Positions 1 through 7,278 of a stretch of DNA of 17,070 bases are shown here, in pieces. The translations under genes were made by a program, and so were the position numbers. Where the stretch lies: contig JAEORI010000288.1 in assembly GCA_016840965.1 (NCBI GenBank), forward strand, positions 1-17,070, written 5' to 3'. The notes under the pieces were generated by a model. It was given only the letters and a program-made list of their open reading frames with translations. It was not told the DNA's origin and ran no database searches. How positions within the stretch are numbered: the first letter of the stretch is position 1; the number at the start of each line of letters is the position of its first letter. This stretch comes from Candidatus Thorarchaeota archaeon (GTDB taxonomy: Archaea > Asgardarchaeota > Thorarchaeia > Thorarchaeales > Thorarchaeaceae).

Positions 1-111
1 AAGCTCATGTACACCAAAGTTGGCTAATGATCTAGCAACAAAACCGACATTTCCCGGATTCTCTGGACCCACAAGAATAACAACCAAGTTGGGAAATTCT
101 ACCAATCCCAA
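1..111 (-). CDS. SpoU/TrmJ-like RNA 2'-O-methyltransferase, N-terminal fragment
   Basis: This gene runs off the left edge; only its first 35-37 codons are present. The visible peptide reads (M)VEFPNLVVILVGPENPGN and then VGFVARSLANFGVHEL. The pattern 'VxPENPGNxGxxARxxxNFG' is the N-terminal signature of SpoU-class SPOUT methyltransferases of the TrmJ/TrmH type, which methylate ribose 2'-OH groups in tRNA or rRNA using AdoMet. The start is TTG at 111 or TTG at 105; no ATG fits. It lies in the same frame as, and 3-9 nt downstream of, the stop of the DRG-type GTPase gene, so the two are almost certainly co-transcribed and translationally coupled. The AdoMet-binding C-terminal part is outside the window, so the exact target (TrmJ or another SpoU member) cannot be settled. 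Confidence 0.72.
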   Translation of the reverse strand, partial: MGLVEFPNLVVILVGPENPGNVGFVARSLANFGVHEL

Positions 112-114
112 TCC

Positions 115-1290
115 CTACCTATGAGCGAGTTGTAAGATGTCTCCATCCAGCAATGGGTAGTTAAGACCCACAACTCTTCTCTTAATCTTGTCATTCTCTC
201 GAAGGATGACCGCAGAACGAAATCTCTCAACAAACAGTTCTTTGTGTACCTTTCTGGCTGCATCTTCAACAACTGAGCCCTCAGGAAGCACAATTGGTTT
301 GTTCTCTCTTTTCTTTCCTGGTATCTTTGTGTAGACCCTAAGAATGTCGAGATGTTCGTAGAATGCCCAACTCATACCATCCAGATTCTCTTTTCTCAAT
401 GCAGATGTTGGGATAATGTCAAATCTGTGACTGTAGCTCTTTTCCAGCTCCTTGAATCTAGCCTCAGACCCCTCTGCATCCCCCTTAGTTGCGACAATCA
501 TTGCTCGAACATATGCAACACTTGAATCAAGCGCATCAACTAATTGCTCGAAGGTTGCGGGTTTTTGAAATCGTACAATTATGTTTGTGATTCTACGAGC
601 ACTGAGATATTCCTTGACCTCTTCGATGTCACCTTCAAAGTTCTGAGCACCATAAATCATATGCCCACCAAGACCCACTCTCTCGATTCTTATTGCAGAC
701 TTCTCCTTGTTGAGGCGTATTCGCGCAGCATCCAACTCCCCAAGAATAACTCTCATCTGATTCTCAATATCCTGAGAGAGGTCAACAACCAATGCAATAC
801 AGTCAGTGTTTCTAGCTACAGCCAATGCTTGGCGTCCAATTCCTGCCTCATTGCTGCCTTCAAAAACACCAGGAAGCTCCACTAATTGAATATTGATGTC
901 CTCCAGAGTTAGCATGGCAGGAGTAGGGATTGGCGTAGTGAATGGATAGTTACCAACATCCAAGTCTGCATTTGTGACCGCATTGATTAGTGTGGACTTT
1001 CCACTATTTGTAACACCAACCAAGCAGATTTGACCAGCACCCTCCTTTCGCACAACGCCCTCTTCTGAACTGCCTGTGCGACGTGCACGATCCTGCTCTC
1101 TCTTCTTCTCTAATTGAGCTTTGAGTGTCGCTAGTTTCTTCCTATAGTCCCCAACCATTCTCTCTGCACCCTTGTGTCTGGGTGCAAGTGATAGGAGTTT
1201 CTCTAGCTCTACTATCCTCTGAGCGAGGTCTTCTGTTTCCTCGTATATTATCCGCTGTTTGTCAAACTCTGGGGTTACATTGGTAGGCAA
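115..1290 (-). CDS. DRG/Obg-type GTPase with C-terminal TGS domain
   Basis: Predicted cytosolic GTPase of 391 residues in the DRG (developmentally regulated GTP-binding) branch of the Obg superfamily, a group tied to ribosomes and translation. Domains in order: a charged helical N-terminus (about 1-75), a P-loop G1 motif GVTNSGKST (92-100), a switch-I region with threonines near 118-119, a G3-like ELPG (138-141), a G4-like TKGD (268-271), a G5-like SAL (296-298), and a TGS domain (about 325-390) ending in GDILQLAH. G3 has E in place of the usual D, and G4 has T in place of the N of NKxD, so nucleotide specificity or hydrolysis may be altered. The start is TTG at 1290, preceded after 3 nt by a GTGAT Shine-Dalgarno match. 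It lies in the minus-strand srp54 cluster and is followed directly by a SpoU methyltransferase gene. It may be a divergent paralogue rather than the main archaeal DRG. Confidence 0.85.
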   Translation of the reverse strand: MPTNVTPEFDKQRIIYEETEDLAQRIVELEKLLSLAPRHKGAERMVGDYRKKLATLKAQLEKKREQDRARRTGSSEEGVVRKEGAGQICLVGVTNSGKSTLINAVTNADLDVGNYPFTTPIPTPAMLTLEDINIQLVELPGVFEGSNEAGIGRQALAVARNTDCIALVVDLSQDIENQMRVILGELDAARIRLNKEKSAIRIERVGLGGHMIYGAQNFEGDIEEVKEYLSARRITNIIVRFQKPATFEQLVDALDSSVAYVRAMIVATKGDAEGSEARFKELEKSYSHRFDIIPTSALRKENLDGMSWAFYEHLDILRVYTKIPGKKRENKPIVLPEGSVVEDAARKVHKELFVERFRSAVILRENDKIKRRVVGLNYPLLDGDILQLAHR

Positions 1291-1293
1291 AGA

Positions 1294-1298
1294 ATCAC
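1294..1298 (-). promoter_or_regulatory. Shine-Dalgarno site for DRG-type GTPase gene
   Basis: On the minus strand this reads GTGAT, a match to the archaeal anti-Shine-Dalgarno complement GGAGGTGAT, three bases before the TTG at 1290. It supports TTG as the start, since no ATG or GTG in frame is well placed. Confidence 0.5.
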
Positions 1299-1318
1299 AC
1301 TCAGTGACTGGCTTCGCT

Positions 1319-1330
1319 AAAAAAAGAAAG
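1319..1330 (-). terminator. T-rich tract between TrmY-like and GTPase genes
   Basis: The minus strand reads CTTTCTTTTTTT about 22 bases past the stop of the TrmY-like gene. Archaeal RNA polymerase terminates at such oligo-T tracts without needing a hairpin, so this may end or attenuate the upstream transcript. It is also about 30 bases before the TTG start of the GTPase gene, so a weak promoter role is an alternative. Confidence 0.3.
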
Positions 1331-1351
1331 TTTGGTATTATGAAGCTTTCT

Positions 1352-1810
1352 TCAGGGATTGTTTTCCATCCGATCTGCTGATATATTTGTGTCCAGAATA
1401 CATCTCTCTGGTTTGATTGAAGGAACCTCGATTATCTCAGAACCCCACAACTCCAGTATTTCTTCATATGAAGATCGTATCAGTTCAATACCATTATCCA
1501 TTATGAAACCTTCACCGTATTCTAGGTTTTGTGCCTTTTCAACTGCCTTTAACAGGAAGAATGAGATTGATCTCTCGTCTGGCGAAACCCGCCTCAGTGT
1601 GTTTCCTAGAAAAGATATTACGGTCAAGTCAGTCAAAGGTCCGATTGCGATTGATACAGCAACATCTACTCGAAGGCTTCCTGACAAGAACAGACCAACA
1701 TTAACACATCTGCATGCGGTCACAACTTCTCCGCTATTTCGTCCTAATTTTACAGAACTCTTGTCTATTGGTAATTCATCAAACCTCACAAGATAGCGAC
1801 GCACCGGCAT
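1352..1810 (-). CDS. TrmY-like (DUF358) protein, short form without SPOUT knot
   Basis: About 152 residues matching the N-terminal half of archaeal TrmY, the SPOUT enzyme that N1-methylates pseudouridine 54 in tRNA. Family signs are the 'DELP' segment near residue 13, the 'CRCVNVGLFLS' stretch (35-45), and 'RVSPDERS' (76-83), equivalent to the conserved NPDERS of TrmY (numbering from GTG at 1816). TrmY proteins are usually about 190-200 residues and end in a knot with a GDHEG-like loop and an 'SYLTSH' segment that bind AdoMet. None of that is present here: the protein stops soon after a segment ending in DTNISADRMENNP, and the following 60 bases do not encode it in any frame I checked. Starts possible are GTG 1816, ATG 1810 or GTG 1804, the last with GGTGAT at 1809-1814 on the minus strand. 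It lies 16-28 nt after srp54. It may be a truncated, catalytically inactive or diverged member. Confidence 0.68.
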   Translation of the reverse strand: MPVRRYLVRFDELPIDKSSVKLGRNSGEVVTACRCVNVGLFLSGSLRVDVAVSIAIGPLTDLTVISFLGNTLRRVSPDERSISFFLLKAVEKAQNLEYGEGFIMDNGIELIRSSYEEILELWGSEIIEVPSIKPERCILDTNISADRMENNP

Positions 1811-1832
1811 CACCACTTCAGACGACTATTGA

Positions 1833-3176
1833 TTACACTCCTTGGAGTCCCGGAAATCCAGGAACACCTCCTTTCCGACCACGTCGCTGCTTTCCCATAT
1901 GTTTTATCATGGTCTTCATCTGTTCATGCTGTTTCAAGAGGTCTTTCACATCTTTCTGAGAAGTCCCAGAACCTTTTGCGATACGCTTGATTCTCGATGA
2001 TTTGATTAGTTTAGGTTCTTCTAGCTCTTCTTTGGTCATAGAGTTCATTATGACTTCCCAACGCTTCATATTCTCCTCTTGAATCTCTGCCATACCATCA
2101 GGAAGTTTGTACTGAAGCCCCAACATCTCCATCACTTTGCCAATTGGTCCCATCTTCTTCAGTTGCTTCATCTGTGCCATCATGTCTTTCAGTGTGAATT
2201 TTCCTTTCAAGATACGTTTAGCTGCGTCTTCCTCGACCTCAATCTGCGCCTCTTTTACCTTCTCAATCAATCCCCGGATATCAGACATACCAAGAAGACG
2301 TCCAACGAACTTTGTTGGATTAAAGGGCTCAATCGCATCCATCCCTTCTCCAACTCCAATGAACTTGATGGGTGCTTGAGTTGCTGCTACCGCTGAGAGT
2401 GCACCGCCTCCTTTGGCACTGCCGTCAAGTTTTGTGACTATAATTGAACCGATATCTGTGGCTTTTTTGAAAGCAGCTGCCTGAATACCTGCCTGCTGCC
2501 CAAGAGTACCATCTACAACTAAGACAATTTCTTGAGGCTTTACACTCTTTGAGATGTCGCGCATCTCTTTGATAAGACCCGTTTCTTCTCTATGTCTGCC
2601 TGAAGTGTCCAATAGGATGAGTTCAATCCCCTTCTTCTGCATCTCTTTGACGCCCTGCTTTGCTAGTTTCGTGGCGTCCTTTTCACTCTCATCACCCCAA
2701 AATGGCACATTGGATTTCTCAGCCAACTGTTTCAGCTGACTATATGCTCCAGGTCTAAAGTTATCCGCACAAATAACGCCAGTCTTTATGCCTCTTTTCT
2801 GGTAATAACGGGCTAATTTTCCGATTGTGGTTGTTTTTCCAGATCCTTGGATACCAACCATCATGACAAGGTTTGGCTTTCCTGGATTGATTGTTAAGGG
2901 GATGGTTTTCTCTCCTAGAAAGAATGCTAAAGTATCCCATACTACACGAACAATATGCTCACGGCGGGATACTCCTCTTGGTAGTTTTTCATCTAGGGCT
3001 TGTTCCTGAACTCTATTAGTTATTGCCATCACTAGATTGACATCAACGTCTGCAACTAACAAGGCGCGTTGAATATCTTTTACGAGTTCCTTTACAAGTT
3101 CCTCATCTACTACGCTCGCACCAAAGAGCTTCTTCAGAGCTGAGTTCAGCGATTTTCCAAGTCCTTCTAAAACCAA
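1833..3176 (-). CDS. srp54: Signal recognition particle 54 kDa protein (SRP54)
   Basis: GTPase core of the signal recognition particle. It binds 7S RNA and hydrophobic signal sequences at the ribosome and delivers nascent chains to the FtsY receptor at the membrane. The 447 residues match the family's usual length. Domains: N-terminal four-helix bundle (about 1-95); G domain with P-loop GIQGSGKTT (108-116), DTSGR (190-194), TKLDGSAKGGG (248-258) and the GVGEGMDAIEPFNP closing segment (about 274-287); methionine-rich M domain (about 300-430) with the RNA-binding helix-turn-helix SRIKRIAKGSG (394-404); basic tail RRGRKGG. The start is TTG at 3176, chosen because a GGTGAT ribosome-binding site lies six bases upstream and the product begins with the standard LEGLGKSL sequence. 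It heads a minus-strand cluster with the TrmY-like, GTPase and SpoU genes, and is divergent from pyrI. Confidence 0.97.
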   Translation of the reverse strand: MVLEGLGKSLNSALKKLFGASVVDEELVKELVKDIQRALLVADVDVNLVMAITNRVQEQALDEKLPRGVSRREHIVRVVWDTLAFFLGEKTIPLTINPGKPNLVMMVGIQGSGKTTTIGKLARYYQKRGIKTGVICADNFRPGAYSQLKQLAEKSNVPFWGDESEKDATKLAKQGVKEMQKKGIELILLDTSGRHREETGLIKEMRDISKSVKPQEIVLVVDGTLGQQAGIQAAAFKKATDIGSIIVTKLDGSAKGGGALSAVAATQAPIKFIGVGEGMDAIEPFNPTKFVGRLLGMSDIRGLIEKVKEAQIEVEEDAAKRILKGKFTLKDMMAQMKQLKKMGPIGKVMEMLGLQYKLPDGMAEIQEENMKRWEVIMNSMTKEELEEPKLIKSSRIKRIAKGSGTSQKDVKDLLKQHEQMKTMIKHMGKQRRGRKGGVPGFPGLQGV

Positions 3177-3182
3177 GACACA

Positions 3183-3188
3183 ATCACC
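3183..3188 (-). promoter_or_regulatory. Shine-Dalgarno site for srp54 TTG start
   Basis: GGTGAT on the minus strand, six bases before the TTG at 3176. It is a six-base match to the archaeal 16S rRNA tail complement and fixes the non-ATG start of srp54. Confidence 0.65.
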
Positions 3189-3317
3189 GTCTTCAGGGAG
3201 TGCTCCAGAGGATGCTCATATCAACCTTCGCTTTTGAGTCACATATCCTAGAGGTTGACTATTCGCGCTCTTAATGATAAGGTCTAAATCCGGGTGATTA
3301 GTAGTACGAGCTCGCGT

Positions 3318-3322
3318 GTGAT
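3318..3322 (+). promoter_or_regulatory. Shine-Dalgarno site for pyrI
   Basis: GTGAT five bases before the ATG at 3328, matching the archaeal Shine-Dalgarno consensus. A TATA-like TCTAAATC at 3283-3290 could place the transcript start about 15 bases before the ATG. The 3177-3327 gap is the divergent promoter region shared with srp54. Confidence 0.5.
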
Positions 3323-3327
3323 TCGAA

Positions 3328-3813
3328 ATGTCGGAGAAAGTGGGTGCTGAGAAAATCAGAATCGTTAAAATTTCAGATGGGACCGTGATTGATCATATTA
3401 GGGCTGGAAAAGCCCTAGAGGTTCTCAAAATCCTTGGAATAACAGGTAAGGATGGAAACATAGTTTCTTTGGCCATGAACATTAGTAGCTCAAAGATATT
3501 GAAGAAAGACATCGTGAAAGTTGAGCATCGACTTCTCAAAGATGAAGAGGTTGCACGAATTGCACTTGTTGCTCCAGAGGCTACAATCAACCTTATAGAA
3601 GACTTCAAGGTCATAAAAAAGACCCGTGTCGAGCTTCCCGAGATGATTCCTGGCATCTTCAAGTGTCCAAATCAGCGTTGCGTTACGAACAAAGAGCGTG
3701 AACCAATCCACAGCAAGTATGAGGTTATTTCAAAGACGCCAGTTCAGCTAAAATGTTTATATTGCTGGACAATTGTCGAGGAGCAAGACTTCATCTCTCA
3801 ATTTGCGAGCTAG
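3328..3813 (+). CDS. pyrI: Aspartate carbamoyltransferase regulatory chain
   Basis: Regulatory subunit of aspartate transcarbamoylase, the first committed step of pyrimidine synthesis. PyrI binds nucleotide effectors (CTP, ATP) in its N-terminal domain and holds catalytic trimers together through a zinc domain. The 161 residues match the family length (about 150). The N-terminal allosteric domain starts with KIRIVKISDGTVIDHI, then AGKALEVLKILG. The C-terminal zinc site has four cysteines at 113, 118, 143 and 146 in the pattern CPNQRC ... CLYC, like the E. coli zinc cysteines. The ATG start is supported by GTGAT five bases upstream. The usual partner pyrB is not adjacent in this window, so the catalytic chain must be encoded elsewhere. 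The next gene is the ATPase F subunit, which has no pathway link. Confidence 0.95.
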   Translation: MSEKVGAEKIRIVKISDGTVIDHIRAGKALEVLKILGITGKDGNIVSLAMNISSSKILKKDIVKVEHRLLKDEEVARIALVAPEATINLIEDFKVIKKTRVELPEMIPGIFKCPNQRCVTNKEREPIHSKYEVISKTPVQLKCLYCWTIVEEQDFISQFAS

Positions 3814-3841
3814 TTTCCTATCTTCGCGTTCATTCCAAACG

Positions 3842-3850
3842 CTTTTTAGA
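3842..3850 (+). promoter_or_regulatory. Possible TATA box upstream of atpF
   Basis: CTTTTTAGA lies about 25 bases before position 3871 and about 50 before the preferred atpF start at 3896. A transcript starting near 3871 would exclude the alternative upstream ATG at 3863. This is a consensus-style reading only. Confidence 0.3.
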
Positions 3851-3895
3851 GGACAGCTTTGCATGAGTCTAAGTCCGACTACAGTGGTAGATTCC

Positions 3896-4219
3896 ATGTC
3901 AAGCGATAAAATTGCAGTGATTGGCGATAGGGACACAGTCACCGGATTTCGGTTGGTCGGTGTGAGCGAATGTGCTGTTCCAAAAACACCCACAGAAACA
4001 CGTGATTTACTCTATCAGTACTTCAGAGACCCAACTATGGGACTCATCATCATCACTGAACCTTTAGCTGCGGAAGTGGAGGACACAATTGTTGAGCTTT
4101 CGCAGTCGCCTGTACCAGTTATATTGCTGGTGCCTGACAGAAATGGAACCACTGGCGCCTATGAAACAGTACTAAAAGAACTGATTCGCAGAGCTGTTGG
4201 AATCGAGATTAACATATAG
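3896..4219 (+). CDS. atpF: A/V-type ATP synthase subunit F
   Basis: Small central-stalk subunit of the archaeal A-type ATPase, which couples rotor movement to regulation of the A3B3 head. The product is 107 residues, the normal size for this family. It opens with DKIAVIGDRDTVTGFRLVGV, typical of subunit F (beta strand, GD, then GFRLAG), and contains LIIITEPLA and VPVILLVPDRNG, the Rossmann-like core strands. The open frame extends upstream to 3773, but that part overlaps pyrI and looks non-coding; ATG at 3896 gives the family's standard N-terminus, with ATG at 3863 as a poorer alternative. It sits 21 bases before atpA and is probably co-transcribed with it. The usual upstream ATPase genes (I, K, E, C) are absent; pyrI precedes it instead. 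Confidence 0.9.
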   Translation: MSSDKIAVIGDRDTVTGFRLVGVSECAVPKTPTETRDLLYQYFRDPTMGLIIITEPLAAEVEDTIVELSQSPVPVILLVPDRNGTTGAYETVLKELIRRAVGIEINI

Positions 4220-4240
4220 TCCAAGATTAAACCGGAGATA

Positions 4241-6052
4241 TTGACATTGACCAAAGTAACTGGGCGTATTGAAAGTATTGCAGGACCTGTCGTAAAATGC
4301 TCAGGTATACCTGCTGTGCGCATGTATGAGGTTGTTCGAGTTGGTAGCCAACAGTTGATTGGTGAAGTGATTGAAGTTGGAGAAGAGGAGTTTACAGCCC
4401 AGGTCTATGAGGAAACATCTGGTATTGCGCCTGGTGAACCAGTAGAGTCCACTGGCGACTCCCTTTCAGTAGAACTTGGCCCGGGTCTTTTGGGATCAAT
4501 CTATGATGGTATTCAAAGACCACTTCCTGATCTTAGAGAGTTGTCTGGTGATTTCATAACAAGAGGGCTCAGTGTTGAAGGCCTTAACAAAGAAAAGAAG
4601 TGGGAGTTCAGACCTGCAGCTAAGGTAGGAGATAAGGTTGAACCTGGTGATATCATCGGTGAGGTTCCTGAAACAGGTATTATCACATCCAGAATTCTGA
4701 TTCCCATAGGTGTAAAGGGAGAGATAGTTGAGCTGGTTAAGAAGGGCGAGTACACGGTCAATGAAACTATCTGTAAAGTGAAAGATCAACATGGCGATGT
4801 TCATAATGTCATGATGATGCAAAGGACCCCTGTCAGAGTGGGTCGACCCTTCAAGGACCGTGTTGGAATGGACACGCCTTTGGTGACAGGACAACGTGTC
4901 ATTGACACATTTATGCCCCAAGCAAAAGGTGGAACAGGTGCTATCCCCGGGGGCTTTGGAACCGGAAAGACTGTAACTTTGCACCAGTTTGCCAAGTGGG
5001 CAGATGCACAGGTTGTTGTCTATGTTGGTTGTGGTGAACGTGGGAACGAGATGACCGAGGCACTTGAAGAGTGGCCACATCTCAAAGACCCGAAGACAGG
5101 TCGCCCCCTAATGGAACGGACAGTCTTGATTGCCAACACATCTAACATGCCAGTTGCAGCACGAGAAGCATCAATCTATGTTGCAGTTACTATTGCTGAA
5201 TATTTCAGAGACCAAGGTTTTGATGTAGCTTTGATGGCTGACTCAACCTCTCGGTGGGCTGAAGCACTACGTGAAATCTCTGGCCGTCTTGGTCAACTTC
5301 CCTCTGAAGAAGGGTATCCCGCATATCTTGGATCACGACTTGCTCAGTTCTATGAACGTGGCGGTCGTGTCAAAACACTTGGCGCAGAAGAAAAACTTGG
5401 TTCAATTACACTCTGCGGAGCTGTTTCACCTCCAGGAGGTGACTTTTCAGAACCAGTCACTCAAGCAACACTTAGGATTGTGAAAGTATTTTGGGCTCTT
5501 GACAAAGATCTTGCAGCCAGAAGATTCTTCCCGGCCATCAACACACTGACAAGCTATTCGCTATACTTCACCACACTTGAGAAATGGCAAAGAATGAACA
5601 TGGGCGATGATTGGCCTCAGTTGGTCAAAGAAGCATTGGCCCTCTTACAGAAGGACCAAGAACTCAGAGAGATAGTGCAGCTTGTTGGACCTGATGCACT
5701 TCCTGAATCCGAACGTGCTATTCTAGAGGCTGCACGTATGATTAAAGAAGACTTTCTGACACAGAGTGCACTTCACGAGGTTGATACATATTCTCCAATT
5801 GGCAAGACCTATCGTATGCTGAGAATCATCATCAACTTTGCAAACAAGATGACAGAAGCTGTACAGTTGGGTGTGCATGTCAAAAGAATCTTGGAGCTTA
5901 GTGTTCTAGATAATATTGCAAGAATGAAGATAGCACCTTGGGATTCATACGAAGAAACAATGGATGCTATTGAACGAAAGATTGACGGAGAATTTCAATC
6001 ACTCTTTCAAGAACTATCAGAATCCGGTCTAATGTACCAAGAAAGTGCATAA
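4241..6052 (+). CDS. atpA: A/V-type ATP synthase catalytic subunit A
   Basis: Catalytic subunit of the membrane-bound A-type ATPase; it makes or hydrolyses ATP in the A3B3 hexamer. The 603 residues match the family (about 580-610), with no intein in the P-loop. Order: N-terminal beta-barrel ([15 protein letters not shown] at the start); the non-homologous 'bulge' region typical of A subunits (about 110-190); Walker A loop GGFGTGKT (237-244); the [11 protein letters not shown] segment; Walker-B region [20 protein letters not shown] with D334; C-terminal helical domain. The start is TTG at 4241 or TTG at 4247; a GGAG at 4234-4237 sits 3 or 9 bases before these. Expected atpB does not follow directly: a DNA glycosylase gene and a membrane-protein gene lie between. 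Confidence 0.97.
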   Translation: MTLTKVTGRIESIAGPVVKCSGIPAVRMYEVVRVGSQQLIGEVIEVGEEEFTAQVYEETSGIAPGEPVESTGDSLSVELGPGLLGSIYDGIQRPLPDLRELSGDFITRGLSVEGLNKEKKWEFRPAAKVGDKVEPGDIIGEVPETGIITSRILIPIGVKGEIVELVKKGEYTVNETICKVKDQHGDVHNVMMMQRTPVRVGRPFKDRVGMDTPLVTGQRVIDTFMPQAKGGTGAIPGGFGTGKTVTLHQFAKWADAQVVVYVGCGERGNEMTEALEEWPHLKDPKTGRPLMERTVLIANTSNMPVAAREASIYVAVTIAEYFRDQGFDVALMADSTSRWAEALREISGRLGQLPSEEGYPAYLGSRLAQFYERGGRVKTLGAEEKLGSITLCGAVSPPGGDFSEPVTQATLRIVKVFWALDKDLAARRFFPAINTLTSYSLYFTTLEKWQRMNMGDDWPQLVKEALALLQKDQELREIVQLVGPDALPESERAILEAARMIKEDFLTQSALHEVDTYSPIGKTYRMLRIIINFANKMTEAVQLGVHVKRILELSVLDNIARMKIAPWDSYEETMDAIERKIDGEFQSLFQELSESGLMYQESA

Positions 6053-6070
6053 GAGTTAACGCAAGCCAAT

Positions 6071-6079
6071 CTAAAAATT
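6071..6079 (+). promoter_or_regulatory. Possible TATA box for the uracil-DNA glycosylase gene
   Basis: CTAAAAATT, centred about 21 bases before the first ATG at 6096. A transcript starting near 6100 would favour the later ATGs at 6120 or 6123. It suggests that the glycosylase gene has its own promoter despite lying between ATPase genes. Confidence 0.35.
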
Positions 6080-6095
6080 CGTTGACTTTATCGCT

Positions 6096-6671
6096 ATGAA
6101 AGTGATTTTGTTGTTAGATATGATGCCAAAAGATCAGATTGAAGCCTTACATGAAATCATCAGAAACTGCACTTTGTGCCCTCTCCATAGCACACGAACA
6201 AATGCAGTTCCTGGGGAAGGCTCTGCAAGTGCACATGTAATGTTTATTGGTGAAGCCCCTGGTGCAAACGAGGATAGAGCTGGACGCCCCTTTGTAGGGA
6301 GATCCGGTGAGCTTCTCACTTCAATGATTCAGGAAATTGGCCTCAAAAGAGATGATGTCTTTATTACATCAATTCTGAAGTCGCGTCCCCCCAAAAATAG
6401 AAAACCCATCCAATCTGAGATTGATGCCTGTAGACCGTATCTCGAACAACAAATCGATATAATCAATCCCAAGATTATAGTACTCTTGGGTGGAGTGGCA
6501 ATTTCCTCTCTCATCGGTCCTTGGAAGGTTTCCGAAGCTCATGGCAAGTTCTATGAAACCGACGGTAGAACATATTTCATGACCTACCACCCTGCAGCTG
6601 CGCTAAGGTTCCCAAATATAAAATCAGCACTGAAAGAGGATTTCCTGATTCTAAGCAGAGAACTTGTTTGA
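6096..6671 (+). CDS. Family 4 uracil-DNA glycosylase, one Fe-S cysteine replaced
   Basis: Base-excision repair enzyme that removes uracil from DNA. The 191 residues contain motif A GEAPGANEDRAGRPF then VGRSG (52-71), the motif-B region HPAAALR (165-171), and LGGVA (131-135), all typical of family 4 (UDGa). Family-4 enzymes bind a 4Fe-4S cluster through four cysteines; here C25 and C28 (CTLC) and C112 (ACRPYL) are present, but the third position reads LKSRPP (S96) where the family has KCRPP. The S96-C112 spacing of 16 equals the usual C-C spacing. Start codons in frame are ATG at 6096, 6120 and 6123; the later ones give the more typical short N-terminus (PKDQIEALHEIIRNC). It lies between atpA and a membrane-protein gene. 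Confidence 0.9.
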   Translation: MKVILLLDMMPKDQIEALHEIIRNCTLCPLHSTRTNAVPGEGSASAHVMFIGEAPGANEDRAGRPFVGRSGELLTSMIQEIGLKRDDVFITSILKSRPPKNRKPIQSEIDACRPYLEQQIDIINPKIIVLLGGVAISSLIGPWKVSEAHGKFYETDGRTYFMTYHPAAALRFPNIKSALKEDFLILSRELV

Positions 6672-6677
6672 GTGGTC

Positions 6678-6685
6678 ATTATATC
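6678..6685 (+). promoter_or_regulatory. Possible TATA box for the membrane-protein gene
   Basis: CATTATATCC contains a TATA-like core at 6678-6685, about 25 bases before the GTG at 6707. That is the usual TATA-to-start distance for archaeal transcripts with little or no leader, so the membrane-protein gene may be leaderless. Confidence 0.4.
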
Positions 6686-6706
6686 CAAAAATGAGTACTT
6701 CCTATT

Positions 6707-7222
6707 GTGAGCTACATGGTAAATTTGGCATTTCTTTTACTAGAGTTGCCATTTGAAGTTCAGATGCCCGACACATGGTTGAATACAATTGGCGAGATAC
6801 TCAACGTGTTCTTCGCACTAGTGATTCGTGGGTATCTCATTCTTATCCTGATTGGGATGATGATATATGCGACCAGCCTAAGTGATGGCTTAGCAAAATC
6901 CTTGGTGATATTAGGGATTGGACTTTATTTCGGTGGACCTATCATCATCAATATTCTTGGACATTTCAGTGGAATAGAAACAATCACTCTTGAGAGTGCA
7001 ACAAGCGCATGGCTCCATCTTCTTGGAATGACTGATGCTGAAGTAATATCCATACTTGTCTGGTTGGGAGATGCAGTAGCTGCTATCTGCATGCTTGTTG
7101 GAGCTATCTTCTACTTCACGCCAACTGCAAACGATATGACCGGAAAGGGCAAGTCTCTAATGATCCGAGCCTTAATGTTGGCACCAATTCTTGCCTTTTT
7201 TCACATTGCTGCGTGGTTATAG
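6707..7222 (+). CDS. Unrecognised four-helix membrane protein
   Basis: I do not recognise a family. The 171-residue product is strongly hydrophobic, with four likely membrane helices at about 30-54 (LNVFFALVIRGYLILILIG), 62-84 (LAKSLVILGIGLYFGG), 111-137 (ISILVWLGDAVAAICMLVGA) and 149-171 (LMIRALMLAPILAFFH). A fifth short hydrophobic stretch lies near residues 5-15. The loop at 138-148 (PTANDMTGKGK) is polar. The start is GTG at 6707 or ATG at 6716. It lies immediately upstream of atpB and downstream of the glycosylase gene. It has too few helices and no conserved glutamate pattern to be ATPase subunit K or I, so its place inside the ATPase locus does not prove a role there. Confidence 0.75.
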   Translation: MSYMVNLAFLLLELPFEVQMPDTWLNTIGEILNVFFALVIRGYLILILIGMMIYATSLSDGLAKSLVILGIGLYFGGPIIINILGHFSGIETITLESATSAWLHLLGMTDAEVISILVWLGDAVAAICMLVGAIFYFTPTANDMTGKGKSLMIRALMLAPILAFFHIAAWL

Positions 7223-7278
7223 AGCTCTTCGTAACTCTTAAAACTCCCCTGATTTTACGACAGTGAAGCACTGATAGA

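Noticed and set aside
544..885. Antisense open frames inside the GTPase, srp54, ATPase and radical SAM genes
   Set aside because: They lie opposite strongly conserved genes, have no family-like sequence or ribosome-binding sites, and follow from codon use of the true strand.
3232..3242. Shared TTTGAGTCACA between the srp54/pyrI gap and the palindrome at 10843-10853
   Set aside because: Dozens of shared 11-base words are expected by chance in a 17-kb window, and the first site lacks the inverted partner.
3773..3895. Upstream extension of the atpF frame
   Set aside because: It overlaps the end of pyrI, has serine/arginine-rich non-family sequence, and ATG at 3896 gives the normal subunit F N-terminus.
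6707..7222. Membrane protein as ATPase subunit K or I
   Set aside because: It lacks the paired-helix proteolipid pattern with a membrane glutamate (K) and is far too short for I.
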